6,476 nt of DNA from an uncultured bacterium (GCA_903896775.1 CAITZE010000176.1:1-6476); one strand, 5' to 3'; counted from the first letter of the stretch, positions 1 to 6,019 are shown. A program made the numbers and translations. The notes: generated by a model not told the origin, from the letters alone.

Positions 1-376
1 CGATGGTGCTGAGATAACCGTTGAGAAGGATATTCCCGGTTTCGGAAATCGCATCGCGCTCCATGGCGTCGTCGATCTCGGCGTCGCCGACAAGCGCGCG
101 GGGCAGTTCCTCGGCGTGAGCTTGAGTGAACACCAATAGCGCGCTGCCGGTGATATCGCCCGAAAAGTTCTGGCGGACGCCGACCAAGACGCCTGCGTTA
201 TTGCCGACATAAGATTGAATGGCCTGCGCATAGCGTTCCAATTTGACGCCGGGCGTGGAAAGGGCGACCTGTGCGCCGACCATTTCCCGCAACGCGCCGG
301 CGGCACGGCTGACACCCAGCTTGATGAGTTCGGTGAGCGCACCTAACTCGGCGGCATTCAGCGTTGGGATGGACAT
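1..376 (-). CDS. CheC-like chemotaxis phosphatase, N-terminal part (runs off left edge)
   Basis: Reading the minus strand from ATG at 376 gives 125 open codons with no stop before the window edge, so the gene is partial at its 3' end. CheC/CheX/FliY proteins dephosphorylate CheY-P using two similar helices, each with a D/S-x3-E-x2-N active site. The second helix is canonical here, with D108, E112 and N115 in DAISETGNILLNGYL. The first helix, ELGALTELIKLGVSRAAGAL, keeps E16 but has G12 and K19 where Asp and Asn are expected, so only the second site looks active. About 60% of a usual ~200-residue CheC is visible. The start is fixed by an in-frame TAG about 17 codons upstream with no other ATG or GTG between; no strong Shine-Dalgarno is visible. 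The family call rests on the two helices and the pseudo-repeat. Whether the partner is CheY or another receiver is unknown. Confidence 0.8.
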   Translation of the reverse strand, partial: MSIPTLNAAELGALTELIKLGVSRAAGALREMVGAQVALSTPGVKLERYAQAIQSYVGNNAGVLVGVRQNFSGDITGSALLVFTQAHAEELPRALVGDAEIDDAMERDAISETGNILLNGYLSTI

Positions 377-530
377 TCGGGCGGTTCGGCTTTCGTGGAG
401 GCCTACGCCTTTCGGGCGCAGCGACTATCTTATAAATGATAGTGCGCAAAAACGTATAGTGGGCGCTTCGCGGGAATATATAAAACGATTCTACCAATGG
501 GCTACACGATCAAGGCGGCATCGGCCTAAC
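377..530. promoter_or_regulatory. AT-rich gap with ACTATC/GATAGT dyad upstream of the CheC-like gene
   Basis: This 154-bp gap separates the hydrolase stop from the CheC-like start, both on the minus strand. The stretch around 424-490 is far more AT-rich than its surroundings. It contains a 6-bp inverted repeat, ACTATC at 424-429 and GATAGT at 438-443, around an 8-bp AT spacer, 48 bp upstream of the start codon. A third ACTATAC-like half site (minus strand) lies at about 455-461. The size and composition of the gap suggest the CheC-like gene has its own promoter, possibly with an operator here. I could not align a convincing -35/-10 pair, and I see no intrinsic terminator for the hydrolase. 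Confidence 0.35.
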
Positions 531-2156
531 TCACGGACTCTCAACCCGCTCAAACACCAGATTGTAAACTCTCGGACGCGTGAAGCGGAGGCCCTGAACC
601 TGGCCGTCGGGTCCGCGTACAATGCGCAAGATGCCGTCCTCGTTAAGATAAGCATCGCGATAAAGCGGGATGAGGGTCGCGGGTGCGCTGGGCCGGTTCG
701 ACGGCGTGAGCACAAGCCGGTCGCCGTCCACCGAGACGATCAAGGTCGCATCGGCCTCGGTGCTGGCATAGCGCCCCACAAGTGTTTGCATTTCGGCGGC
801 GGAAGGCTTCGCAGGCTCGACCCGGCGATAGCTGACCGTCTCACCGTCGGGCGTGCGGCTTTCCACCATGCCGGTGTTGAAGGTGAGTTCGGCGCTGCCG
901 TTTTTATAACGGTGCGCGGCGAGGCGAATAAGATCGGTAGTGCGTGTGTTATCCGGAGCGTCGCCCAAACGGACTAAAGTGCCTTTGCCGGGCGCGACGC
1001 GCAAAATCCCGCCCGTGCGTTCATCGACATAGAGTCCTGCGAAACGGGCCAGCTCAGCGGCCGGAGCGGTTTTTGATTTTACGGCTGCGGCGGCGGGCGG
1101 AAGATATTGCTGCACGGACGCATGGGCCAACTGGACCGCGCTGACATTGTCCACGTTGCACAGCACGGCAACACCCGCGCCTTGCGCCGGGTACCGTCCG
1201 ATCCATGCGCGGTACGCTGCGGTGGAGCCGCTGTGGAAAATCTCCGGCGTGCCGTAGTAGGTGCCGGTCATCAGGCCACGCCCGTAGAAGATGCGCCGGC
1301 CATCGGTGAGAACGGCCTGTTCTTCAAGGTGCGAAGTCACAAATGCACCGAGCTTGTTAGCCGTCAGCGCATCGTTCCAGATCAGAAGATCGCCGACGGT
1401 GGTGAGCAAGCCGCCGTTGCCGTAAGCGTCCTCGAAGGGCATATCCTGGGCAAAGCCGCCGGGCACGGCGTCGTAAGCGACGGCGCGGTTCGGCACAATG
1501 CGGCGGAAGTCGTCGCGCCAGGCGGTCTTGCTCATGCCAAGCGCTGTGAACATATGATCTTTGGTGAACTGGGCGAGCGGCACGCCGCTCACGCGTTCGA
1601 CGATGATGGCGGCGAGATTGTAGCCGCTGTTGGTATAGGAATAGGCCGAGCCGGGCGGATAGTTCAGCGCCTTCTGCCGCGCGGCGATTTGCAGCACGTC
1701 GGCATTGGTGTGGATCTGCGTCGTGCGCGGCCAGCCGCCGATGCCGAGCACCGCGCCCCAATCACGGATGCCGCTAGTGTGGCTGAGCAGATTGTTGATG
1801 GTGATCGGCGTGCCGTAGTCGGGCATCTCGGGCAGATATTTGCGGATATCGTCGGTGAGGGCGAGCTTGCCGTCCTGGGCCAGCAGCAGAATCGCCGTGG
1901 CGGTGAATTGCTTGGACAACGACCCGGCTTCGAAAATCGTATCGGGTGTGTTGGGTACAGCATGCTCGAGATCAGCCGAGCCATAAGAGCGAGTGACGAC
2001 TTGCCCGGCTTTCTCTACGCCAACGGCGCAGCCCGGGGTCTGCGGCGTGTAAGCCTTGAAGATGGTGTCGAGATCAGCGGCCCGTGCATGTAAAGGTGCA
2101 GAGAAAGGCAGAACCGCAGCGGTACAGAGCAACAACGCGCGCGCAAAATGTCCCAT
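531..2156 (-). CDS. Exported SxxK serine hydrolase (beta-lactamase class C / D-aminopeptidase-like)
   Basis: This is a 541-residue serine hydrolase of the class C beta-lactamase/penicillin-recognising fold (Pfam Beta-lactamase, PF00144), expected in the periplasm. Residues 1-26 form a signal peptide: a basic start, a hydrophobic core and an A24-R-A26 cleavage box. The three catalytic motifs are all present: S79-L-S-K82 (nucleophile Ser79 and Lys82), Y174-T-N176, and H308-S-G310 in place of the KTG box of true beta-lactamases. HxG is typical of esterases and D-aminopeptidases in this superfamily. The N-terminal catalytic domain ends near residue 355. Two related beta-rich modules follow, at about 366-447 (AELARFAGLYVDERTGG) and 453-538 (EMQTLVGRYASTEAD), as in D-aminopeptidase or DUF3471-like proteins. 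The start is supported by a GGGGGG run four bases upstream of ATG. It lies 21 bp behind the symporter gene and is probably cotranscribed. The substrate is not determined by sequence; true beta-lactamase activity is unlikely. Confidence 0.9.
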   Translation of the reverse strand: MGHFARALLLCTAAVLPFSAPLHARAADLDTIFKAYTPQTPGCAVGVEKAGQVVTRSYGSADLEHAVPNTPDTIFEAGSLSKQFTATAILLLAQDGKLALTDDIRKYLPEMPDYGTPITINNLLSHTSGIRDWGAVLGIGGWPRTTQIHTNADVLQIAARQKALNYPPGSAYSYTNSGYNLAAIIVERVSGVPLAQFTKDHMFTALGMSKTAWRDDFRRIVPNRAVAYDAVPGGFAQDMPFEDAYGNGGLLTTVGDLLIWNDALTANKLGAFVTSHLEEQAVLTDGRRIFYGRGLMTGTYYGTPEIFHSGSTAAYRAWIGRYPAQGAGVAVLCNVDNVSAVQLAHASVQQYLPPAAAAVKSKTAPAAELARFAGLYVDERTGGILRVAPGKGTLVRLGDAPDNTRTTDLIRLAAHRYKNGSAELTFNTGMVESRTPDGETVSYRRVEPAKPSAAEMQTLVGRYASTEADATLIVSVDGDRLVLTPSNRPSAPATLIPLYRDAYLNEDGILRIVRGPDGQVQGLRFTRPRVYNLVFERVESP

Positions 2157-2173
2157 GAATCCCCCCGTCTTAA

Positions 2174-2185
2174 CGGCTTAAGCCG
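2174..2185. repeat. Perfect 12-bp palindrome CGGCTTAAGCCG between two operon genes
   Basis: The palindrome spans the TAA stop of the symporter (minus strand) and lies just upstream of the hydrolase ribosome binding site. With only 21 bp between the genes, it could form a small hairpin affecting translation of the second gene. It has no loop and no T tract, so it is not a standard terminator, and it may be chance. Confidence 0.25.
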
Positions 2186-3464
2186 CTAAATCCTTCTCCG
2201 CCTCGGGCTGTGTGGCGAGTGTCGGATCACCCGCCGTCAGCTCGCCTTCCCATTTCGCGACAACAACGGTTGCGACGGCGTTGCCGACGACATTGGTCGC
2301 GCTGCGCCCCATGTCAAGGAACTGATCGATGCCGAGGATGAGCAGCAGGCCCGCTTCCGGCAAGTGGAACGTCGTCAGCGTCGCCGCAATCACCACCAAG
2401 GATGCGCGCGGCACGCCGGCCATGCCTTTGCTGGTGACCATGAGCAGCAGCAACATGCTGAGCTGATCGCCGATGGGCACAGAGATTCCATAAGCCTGGG
2501 CGATGAAGATCACCGCGAAGGTGCAATAGAGCATGGAGCCGTCGAGGTTGAAGGAATATCCAATCGGCAAAACAAAACTGGCAATGCGCTTGGAGACGCC
2601 GAAGCGCTCGAGCTGTTCCAGTGTGCGCGGATATGCCGCTTCCGACGACGCGGTGGAGAAGGCGAGCAGGGTGGGCGCGCGGATCGCCGCGACCAAAACG
2701 CGGATGCGTGGACCCACGACCGCAAGCGCGGCCAGGAACAACAGTACCCATAAGAGCCCCATGGTGAGATAGAACTCGCCCATGAACTTGCCGTAAGTGA
2801 CGAGGATGCCGAGCCCTTGTGTGGTGACCACGGCGGCGGCGGCGGCGAAAATCGCGACGGGGGCGGTTTTCATCACATAGCCGGTGATCTTCAGCATGAC
2901 GTGAGCGATGCTGTCGGCGAAATCGGCGACCACTTTTCCATGTGCCCCAAGGTGCGAACAGGCGACACCGACGAAAACCGCGAACACCACGATCTGCAGG
3001 ATCTCGTTATTGGCCATGGCTTCGGCGATGGAGCGCGGCACCAGGTGCGAGACGAAATCTTTCAGGTTGAGGTTAGCGGCTTGCACCACGGCGGCGGCGT
3101 TATCGGCGGGGATCGGCAGATCGAGCCCGCGTCCCGGTCCCAGCACATTGACCATGAACAGGCCGAGCAGCAGCGAGACGGTCGAGGCACAGACAAACCA
3201 GCCCAGGGTCCGCACACCGACGCGGCCTAAAGATGTCGCGCCATCGCCCGACGAGCCCATGTGGGCGATGCCAACCACCAGGGTCGAGAACACCAACGGC
3301 GCGATGATCATCTTGATGAGGCGCAGGAAAACGTCGGTCACGACCGAAAAGTAGCCAGCCACGTTGGCGGCCTCGGCGGGCTCTAAATGGCCGTGCAGGA
3401 CATAGCCCACCAGGATGCCGGCCAGCATGGCCCCGATGATCAGATTGGTGAACCGTCCCGACAT
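2178..3464 (-). CDS. Dicarboxylate/amino acid:cation symporter (GltP-like, DAACS/SDF family)
   Basis: This is a 428-residue inner-membrane importer of the GltPh/GltP/DctA family, with eight membrane segments and two re-entrant hairpins. HP1 carries the serine-rich tip AFSTASSEAAYP (268-279). TM7 has N306-L-D308-G-S310, matching the family NMDGT cation site. HP2 is TSKGMAGVPRAS (344-355). TM8 is GIDQFLDMGRSATNVVGN (378-395). By alignment to GltPh, D384, R387 and N391 match the residues that bind the amino group and side-chain carboxylate of aspartate or glutamate. DctA-type dicarboxylate carriers usually lack this aspartate, so acidic amino acids are the likelier substrate. N395 replaces the sodium-binding Asp405 of GltPh, as I recall for proton-coupled E. 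coli GltP. The start is set at ATG 3464 because a GGGGGGG run lies just upstream; a longer frame beginning at 3497 would put that run inside the gene. It is the first gene of a probable operon with the hydrolase. Confidence 0.92.
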   Translation of the reverse strand: MSGRFTNLIIGAMLAGILVGYVLHGHLEPAEAANVAGYFSVVTDVFLRLIKMIIAPLVFSTLVVGIAHMGSSGDGATSLGRVGVRTLGWFVCASTVSLLLGLFMVNVLGPGRGLDLPIPADNAAAVVQAANLNLKDFVSHLVPRSIAEAMANNEILQIVVFAVFVGVACSHLGAHGKVVADFADSIAHVMLKITGYVMKTAPVAIFAAAAAVVTTQGLGILVTYGKFMGEFYLTMGLLWVLLFLAALAVVGPRIRVLVAAIRAPTLLAFSTASSEAAYPRTLEQLERFGVSKRIASFVLPIGYSFNLDGSMLYCTFAVIFIAQAYGISVPIGDQLSMLLLLMVTSKGMAGVPRASLVVIAATLTTFHLPEAGLLLILGIDQFLDMGRSATNVVGNAVATVVVAKWEGELTAGDPTLATQPEAEKDLAA

Positions 3465-3513
3465 CCATCCCCCCCGTCGTATCCGCAGCCTGACCATGAC
3501 ATTTTGCCGGGCC

Positions 3514-3530
3514 GGGGCGCAGCCCCTTTT
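3514..3530. repeat. Short GC hairpin GGGGC-GCA-GCCCC followed by TTTT
   Basis: A perfect 5-bp stem (3514-3518 with 3522-3526) and 3-base loop is followed on the plus strand by four T. It looks like a short intrinsic terminator, but no plus-strand gene ends here. On the minus strand it would sit in the untranslated leader of the symporter mRNA, about 50 bases before the start codon. Its role is unclear. Confidence 0.25.
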
Positions 3531-3537
3531 GGCGGCA

Positions 3538-3564
3538 CGCTTTATATACTGCGGCGCTTTATAT
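3538..3564. promoter_or_regulatory. Two CGCTTTATAT direct repeats upstream of the symporter operon
   Basis: The 10-base word CGCTTTATAT occurs at 3538-3547 and again at 3555-3564, a period of 17 bp, in otherwise GC-rich sequence 75-100 bp upstream of the symporter start. On the minus strand these read ATATAAAGCG and include TATAAA-like -10 elements, so this is the most likely promoter area for the operon. The best nearby -35 candidate (TTGCAG, minus strand, 3577-3572) has poor spacing to either box. The repeats may instead be paired binding sites for a regulator. Confidence 0.4.
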
Positions 3565-3629
3565 GGCCGCCCTGCAACCGCCGCGCTGGCCGGACGTTAA
3601 CATATGGGAACAGTTTTAGCGTGCCGGCC

Positions 3630-3661
3630 TTGTAACAGCGCCCTTGCCTTCCGGTTGTAAC
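3630..3661. repeat. TTGTAAC direct repeat in the divergent intergenic region
   Basis: TTGTAAC occurs at 3630-3636 and 3655-3661, each preceded within two bases by CCGG. The spacing is 25 bp. It lies in the middle of the 399-bp region between the divergent symporter and DUF2336 genes, which otherwise holds no gene that I can support. It could be a regulator site pair; the words are short enough for chance. Confidence 0.2.
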
Positions 3662-3678
3662 TTCAGGGCATTAGCCGC

Positions 3679-3714
3679 TGTCACATATGTGGGGAAGCCA
3701 TTGTCACAATGTGG
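3679..3714. promoter_or_regulatory. Twin operator-like sites TGTCACATATGTGG and TGTCACAATGTGG
   Basis: Two near-identical dyad words lie at 3679-3692 and 3702-3714, starting 23 bp apart, or about two helical turns. They differ only by one inserted T. Each has CACA...TGTG symmetry; the first contains the perfect 10-bp palindrome CACATATGTG (3682-3691). The second overlaps the likely -35 box at 3701-3706. This arrangement is what a dimeric repressor or activator bound at two sites would use. I cannot name the regulator: the words do not match the FNR site (TTGAT-N4-ATCAA) or the CRP site (TGTGA-N6-TCACA). Confidence 0.45.
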
Positions 3715-3728
3715 TTTTCGTGTATCAT
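3701..3728 (+). promoter_or_regulatory. Likely sigma70-type promoter for the DUF2336 gene
   Basis: TTGTCA (3701-3706) and TATCAT (3723-3728) are separated by 16 bp, each matching four of six consensus bases or better. Transcription would begin near 3735, leaving an untranslated leader of about 130 bases before the GTG start at 3864. It is the best -35/-10 pair I found in this intergenic region, and it overlaps one of the twin operator-like sites. Confidence 0.45.
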
Positions 3729-3821
3729 TGGCAGAATTCAAGGATGTGAATACAACTTCTGGACGATGAACCGGAATTGAGATTCTGGCGCGGGGGACGC
3801 TTTACCCGTTTTTCGCGATCG

Positions 3822-3851
3822 TATGTAAACGCTCTATACGTAAACGTTCTA
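3822..3851 (+). repeat. 15-bp tandem duplication just upstream of the DUF2336 ribosome binding site
   Basis: Units TATGTAAACGCTCTA (3822-3836) and TACGTAAACGTTCTA (3837-3851) match at 13 of 15 positions and abut the AACGGAG ribosome binding site. CGTAT/ATACG arms (3820-3824, 3836-3840) could also pair. It may be a regulator site in the mRNA leader. If translation instead began at a TTG at 3777, the repeat would encode YVNAL-YVNVL in frame. Confidence 0.5.
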
Positions 3852-3863
3852 ACGGAGTGCGCT

Positions 3864-5006
3864 GTGGCCGGACTATCGATGGACGACGTCAATCGGCTGA
3901 CCCAAGACCCGTCGCCCGCGACCCGCGCGGGTACGGCGGCGAAACTCGCCCAGCAATTCAATGCCTCCGCATTCAGCCCCGCCGAGATGAAACTGGCGGA
4001 AGAGATTTTCCGCGTCATGGTGCGCGATGCCGAAGTGCGCGTGCGCGAGGCGCTGTCGGCCAACCTGAAACACAATCCGCTGCTGCCTCATGATGTGGCG
4101 GTGTCGCTGGCCAAGGATGTGGAGTCCGTGGCGTTGCCGGTGCTGAGCGTGTCTGAAGTGCTGACCGCCGACGACCTCGTGCAGATCGTAAAAAGCCAAG
4201 GCTCGCCGGATCGCCTTGATGCTATTGCCGGGGCCATCGCCGGGCGCAAGCAAGTGGACGCCTCCGTTTCGGCGGCAATTGTTGATACAGGCTCGGAGGC
4301 TGCGGTCGTGAAGCTGCTGGGTAATCCCGGCGCCGATCTCAATGAGCCGACCCTGCACAAGGTGGTCGATAAATTCGGCGACAGCGCCGCCATTCAAGAT
4401 CCGCTGGTTCATCGCAATGTGCTGCCGGTGACGGTGGCCGAACGTTTGCTCACCCATGTGGCCGAGCATTTGCGCGCGCACTTGCTGTCCAATCACAAAA
4501 TCTCGCCCGACGTGGCGCTCGACATCATTCTGCAAAGCCGCGAGCGCGCGACGGTGGGCTTGGCGATGGGTGTCAGCGAAGCGGGCCTCGCCGCGCTGGT
4601 CATCCAGTTGAAGGACAACCGCCGTTTGACCGGCTCCTTGGTCTTGCGCGCGCTGTGCATGGGTAATTTGCGTTTCTTCGAACATGCCGTCGCGGTGCTG
4701 ATCGGTATTCCGGTGGCCAACGCGCGTGTACTGATTCACGATCCGGGCCGCCTGGGTTTGGAAAACGCGTGGAGCAAAGCCAACCTGCCGCCGTCTTATC
4801 TGCCGGCGGTGCAGGCGGCTCTGGACGTGGTGGCGCAGACCGGCCTCGATGGCCTCGATGCCGATCCGGAACGCTATTCACGCCGCATCATCGAACGTGT
4901 GCTGACCCAGTATGAATCGCTGGGCGTTGAATTCACCGACGATGATCTTGAATACCTGCTGGCCAAAGTCGGCCAGATGCCGCCCGCCTCGCGCGTGGTG
5001 CACTAA
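3864..5006 (+). CDS. DUF2336 helical-repeat protein
   Basis: This is a 380-residue soluble, all-helical protein of the DUF2336 family (PF10098), widespread in alphaproteobacteria and of unknown biochemical role. Residues 6-32 (MDDVNRLTQDPSP...KLAQQF) match the usual family opening. Residues 50-95 read as HEAT-like helical pairs: R-x-MVRDAEVRVREALSANL, then P-HDVAVSLAKDVESVALPVL. Residues 184-207 (RNVLPVTVAERLLTHVAEHL) repeat that pattern. A conserved-looking C-terminal block with ERYSRRIIERVLTQYE lies at 336-351. There are no membrane segments, signal peptide or catalytic motif. The start is chosen at GTG 3864 because AACGGAG lies six bases upstream; the same frame stays open back to a TTG at 3777, but that has no ribosome binding site and adds a basic, atypical 29-residue extension. 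It is transcribed away from the symporter and converges on the DUF924 gene. HEAT-like folds suggest a protein-binding scaffold, but no partner is indicated here. Confidence 0.85.
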   Translation: MAGLSMDDVNRLTQDPSPATRAGTAAKLAQQFNASAFSPAEMKLAEEIFRVMVRDAEVRVREALSANLKHNPLLPHDVAVSLAKDVESVALPVLSVSEVLTADDLVQIVKSQGSPDRLDAIAGAIAGRKQVDASVSAAIVDTGSEAAVVKLLGNPGADLNEPTLHKVVDKFGDSAAIQDPLVHRNVLPVTVAERLLTHVAEHLRAHLLSNHKISPDVALDIILQSRERATVGLAMGVSEAGLAALVIQLKDNRRLTGSLVLRALCMGNLRFFEHAVAVLIGIPVANARVLIHDPGRLGLENAWSKANLPPSYLPAVQAALDVVAQTGLDGLDADPERYSRRIIERVLTQYESLGVEFTDDDLEYLLAKVGQMPPASRVVH

Positions 5007-5018
5007 GCGGCTTCGCGG

Positions 5019-5561
5019 CTACCACTCATACTTTGTCGTCGCCAAGAATTCCTGCTCCTCGGGCGTTGAGGGGCGGCCCAGCAATTTATTGCGCTGAGGG
5101 AAGCGGCCGAAGCGGTCGATGACTTCCTTGTGCTGGACCGCAAAGACCAGCGCTTCGGGCAGGCCGATGGTTTTGAACAGCGCGAGGGATTGCTGCTGCA
5201 TCCGCGCATCCTCGCTGTGCATGAACGGCATGTACAGGAATTGGCGCTGATAGATCGAGAGACCTTTGTCTAATCCCGCTTCAATCGCATGGCGTGACAA
5301 AGCAAGCGCGCGTGCATCGGTGCCGAAAGAGTTGGCGGTGCCGCGATACATATTGCGCGGGAACTGATCGAACAAAACGACCGCGGCGAGATGCTCGACG
5401 GCGTCGAGCGTCGCGGCCAGCGCTAAGGTGCGCCGCTGTTCGTCATAAAGGCTTTCAAAACGCCGCGTGATACGCGCATCGAGATCGGGTCCGCCCTTGA
5501 ACCAATCTTCAGGCGAAAGTTCCACAAACCAGAAATCGTTGACGGCGCTGGACCAAGACAT
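5019..5561 (-). CDS. DUF924 family protein
   Basis: This is a 180-residue cytoplasmic protein of the DUF924 family (PF06041), whose function is not established. Family landmarks run the whole length: NDFWFVELSPEDWF (8-21), RRFESLY (33-39), FDQFPRNMYRGT (64-75), D82 in the TDARAL stretch, QRQFLYMPFMHSED (105-118), and AVQHKEVIDRFGRFPQRN (141-158) leading to LGRPSTPEEQEFL (161-173). The fold is helical and TPR-like. Many members have FGRFPHRN; here the His is Gln156. ATG 5561 is chosen because it puts the FWF block about ten residues from the N-terminus as is usual. In-frame ATG 5588 and TTG 5606 are alternatives, and none of the three has a clear Shine-Dalgarno. The gene is complete and convergent with the DUF2336 gene, 12 bp apart. 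Confidence 0.88.
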   Translation of the reverse strand: MSWSSAVNDFWFVELSPEDWFKGGPDLDARITRRFESLYDEQRRTLALAATLDAVEHLAAVVLFDQFPRNMYRGTANSFGTDARALALSRHAIEAGLDKGLSIYQRQFLYMPFMHSEDARMQQQSLALFKTIGLPEALVFAVQHKEVIDRFGRFPQRNKLLGRPSTPEEQEFLATTKYEW

Positions 5562-5780
5562 TTTGGTTTCAATTCTCGCGAAAGGCATCCGAAAGCATCG
5601 GGACAACGCGCCTTCGCCGGACTTTGATGCGGATAATTCGTAAGGATAACAAGTATGTATTCGGCGGTGACGCGCGGTGCGCCGTAATTTTATGAGTGGA
5701 TTTCGCCGCCCGCGCGTTGAGTGAATGCGCCTTGTATCGCACCGCCAAAATTCATGACCTAAACATACGGAGATTGCCCG
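5562..5780. other. Divergent intergenic region between DUF924 and the 60-aa gene
   Basis: This stretch separates two divergent genes, so it should hold promoters in both directions. I see GGATAA repeated at 5631-5636 and 5644-5649, and an inverted pair GCGGTGCG (about 5674) and CGCACCGC (about 5738), but no convincing -35/-10 pair. The short frames crossing it have no ribosome binding sites or recognisable protein features. Confidence 0.35.
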
Positions 5781-5963
5781 ATGCGAAAGTCACCGCCCGA
5801 TCCGCAGAGTCCCACCGAAGCTGCCAACAAAGTCTCCGGCGCCGATCACAGACGCTTGAACGAAGTCCGCGCCGCCACGGGCCGTGGGCTCGATACACCG
5901 CCGCGCGGCAAGCCCGACGCCAACGTTAATACGCCGAAGGGCGGCGAGACCGTCGAGCGCTAA
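5781..5963 (+). CDS. Small hypothetical protein, 60 aa
   Basis: I do not recognise this protein. The frame opens at ATG with ACGGAG (5767-5772) eight bases upstream, a good ribosome binding site that resembles the one before the DUF2336 gene. The product is hydrophilic and rich in Pro, Gly, Asn, Lys and Arg. A likely helix at about 13-33 (EAANKVSGADHRRLNEVRAA) is followed by a Gly/Pro-rich tail that looks disordered. It has no cysteines, membrane segment or signal peptide. It sits 56 bp upstream of the host-attachment gene on the same strand with no terminator visible between, so cotranscription is likely. It could be a small conserved stress-type or accessory protein, but that is a guess. 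The ribosome binding site is the main evidence that it is translated. Confidence 0.6.
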   Translation: MRKSPPDPQSPTEAANKVSGADHRRLNEVRAATGRGLDTPPRGKPDANVNTPKGGETVER

Positions 5964-6007
5964 CTCCAGCGTTAATCGGCCATCGCGCGCCAGCCACTGT
6001 TAGCCGG

Positions 6008-6014
6008 AAGGAGG
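6008..6014 (+). promoter_or_regulatory. Strong Shine-Dalgarno AAGGAGG
   Basis: AAGGAGG lies five bases upstream of the ATG at 6020. It is the closest match to the anti-Shine-Dalgarno complement in the window and fixes the start of the host-attachment family gene. It suggests that this gene is translated more strongly than its neighbours. Confidence 0.8.
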
Positions 6015-6019
6015 CAACC

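Noticed and set aside
243..2093. Long plus-strand frames antisense to the hydrolase and CheC-like genes (for example 1107-2093)
   Set aside because: They are high-GC shadow frames with no domain motifs and no ribosome binding site; the minus strand carries clear catalytic motifs over the same bases.
531..2156. Antibiotic-resistance beta-lactamase
   Set aside because: The fold is shared, but the third motif is HSG rather than KTG and two C-terminal beta modules are present, which points to a peptidase or esterase rather than an AmpC enzyme.
3465..3497. 11-codon N-terminal extension of the symporter from ATG 3497
   Set aside because: It would place the GGGGGGG ribosome binding site inside the coding region and adds a basic tail before the first membrane segment; ATG 3464 is better placed.
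3744..3780. Mini-ORFs in the DUF2336 leader: ATGTGA behind AAGG, and a four-codon frame at 3766-3780
   Set aside because: They are too short to support as peptides, with no conserved pattern visible; leader regulation cannot be argued from them alone.
3873..4739. 288-codon minus-strand frame opposite the DUF2336 gene
   Set aside because: It is rich in His, Gln and Arg with no family features, as expected from the antisense of a GC-rich coding region; the plus strand matches DUF2336 throughout.
4995..5025. GTGGT...ACCAC inverted repeat with inner GCG/CGC spanning the convergent stops
   Set aside because: It could be a bidirectional stem-loop, but the stem is broken and there is no T tract on either strand, so I do not call it a terminator.
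5696..5929. 77-codon plus-strand frame starting at GTG 5696
   Set aside because: It overlaps the 60-aa gene in another frame, has no ribosome binding site, and its composition looks random; the 5781 frame has a good ACGGAG site.
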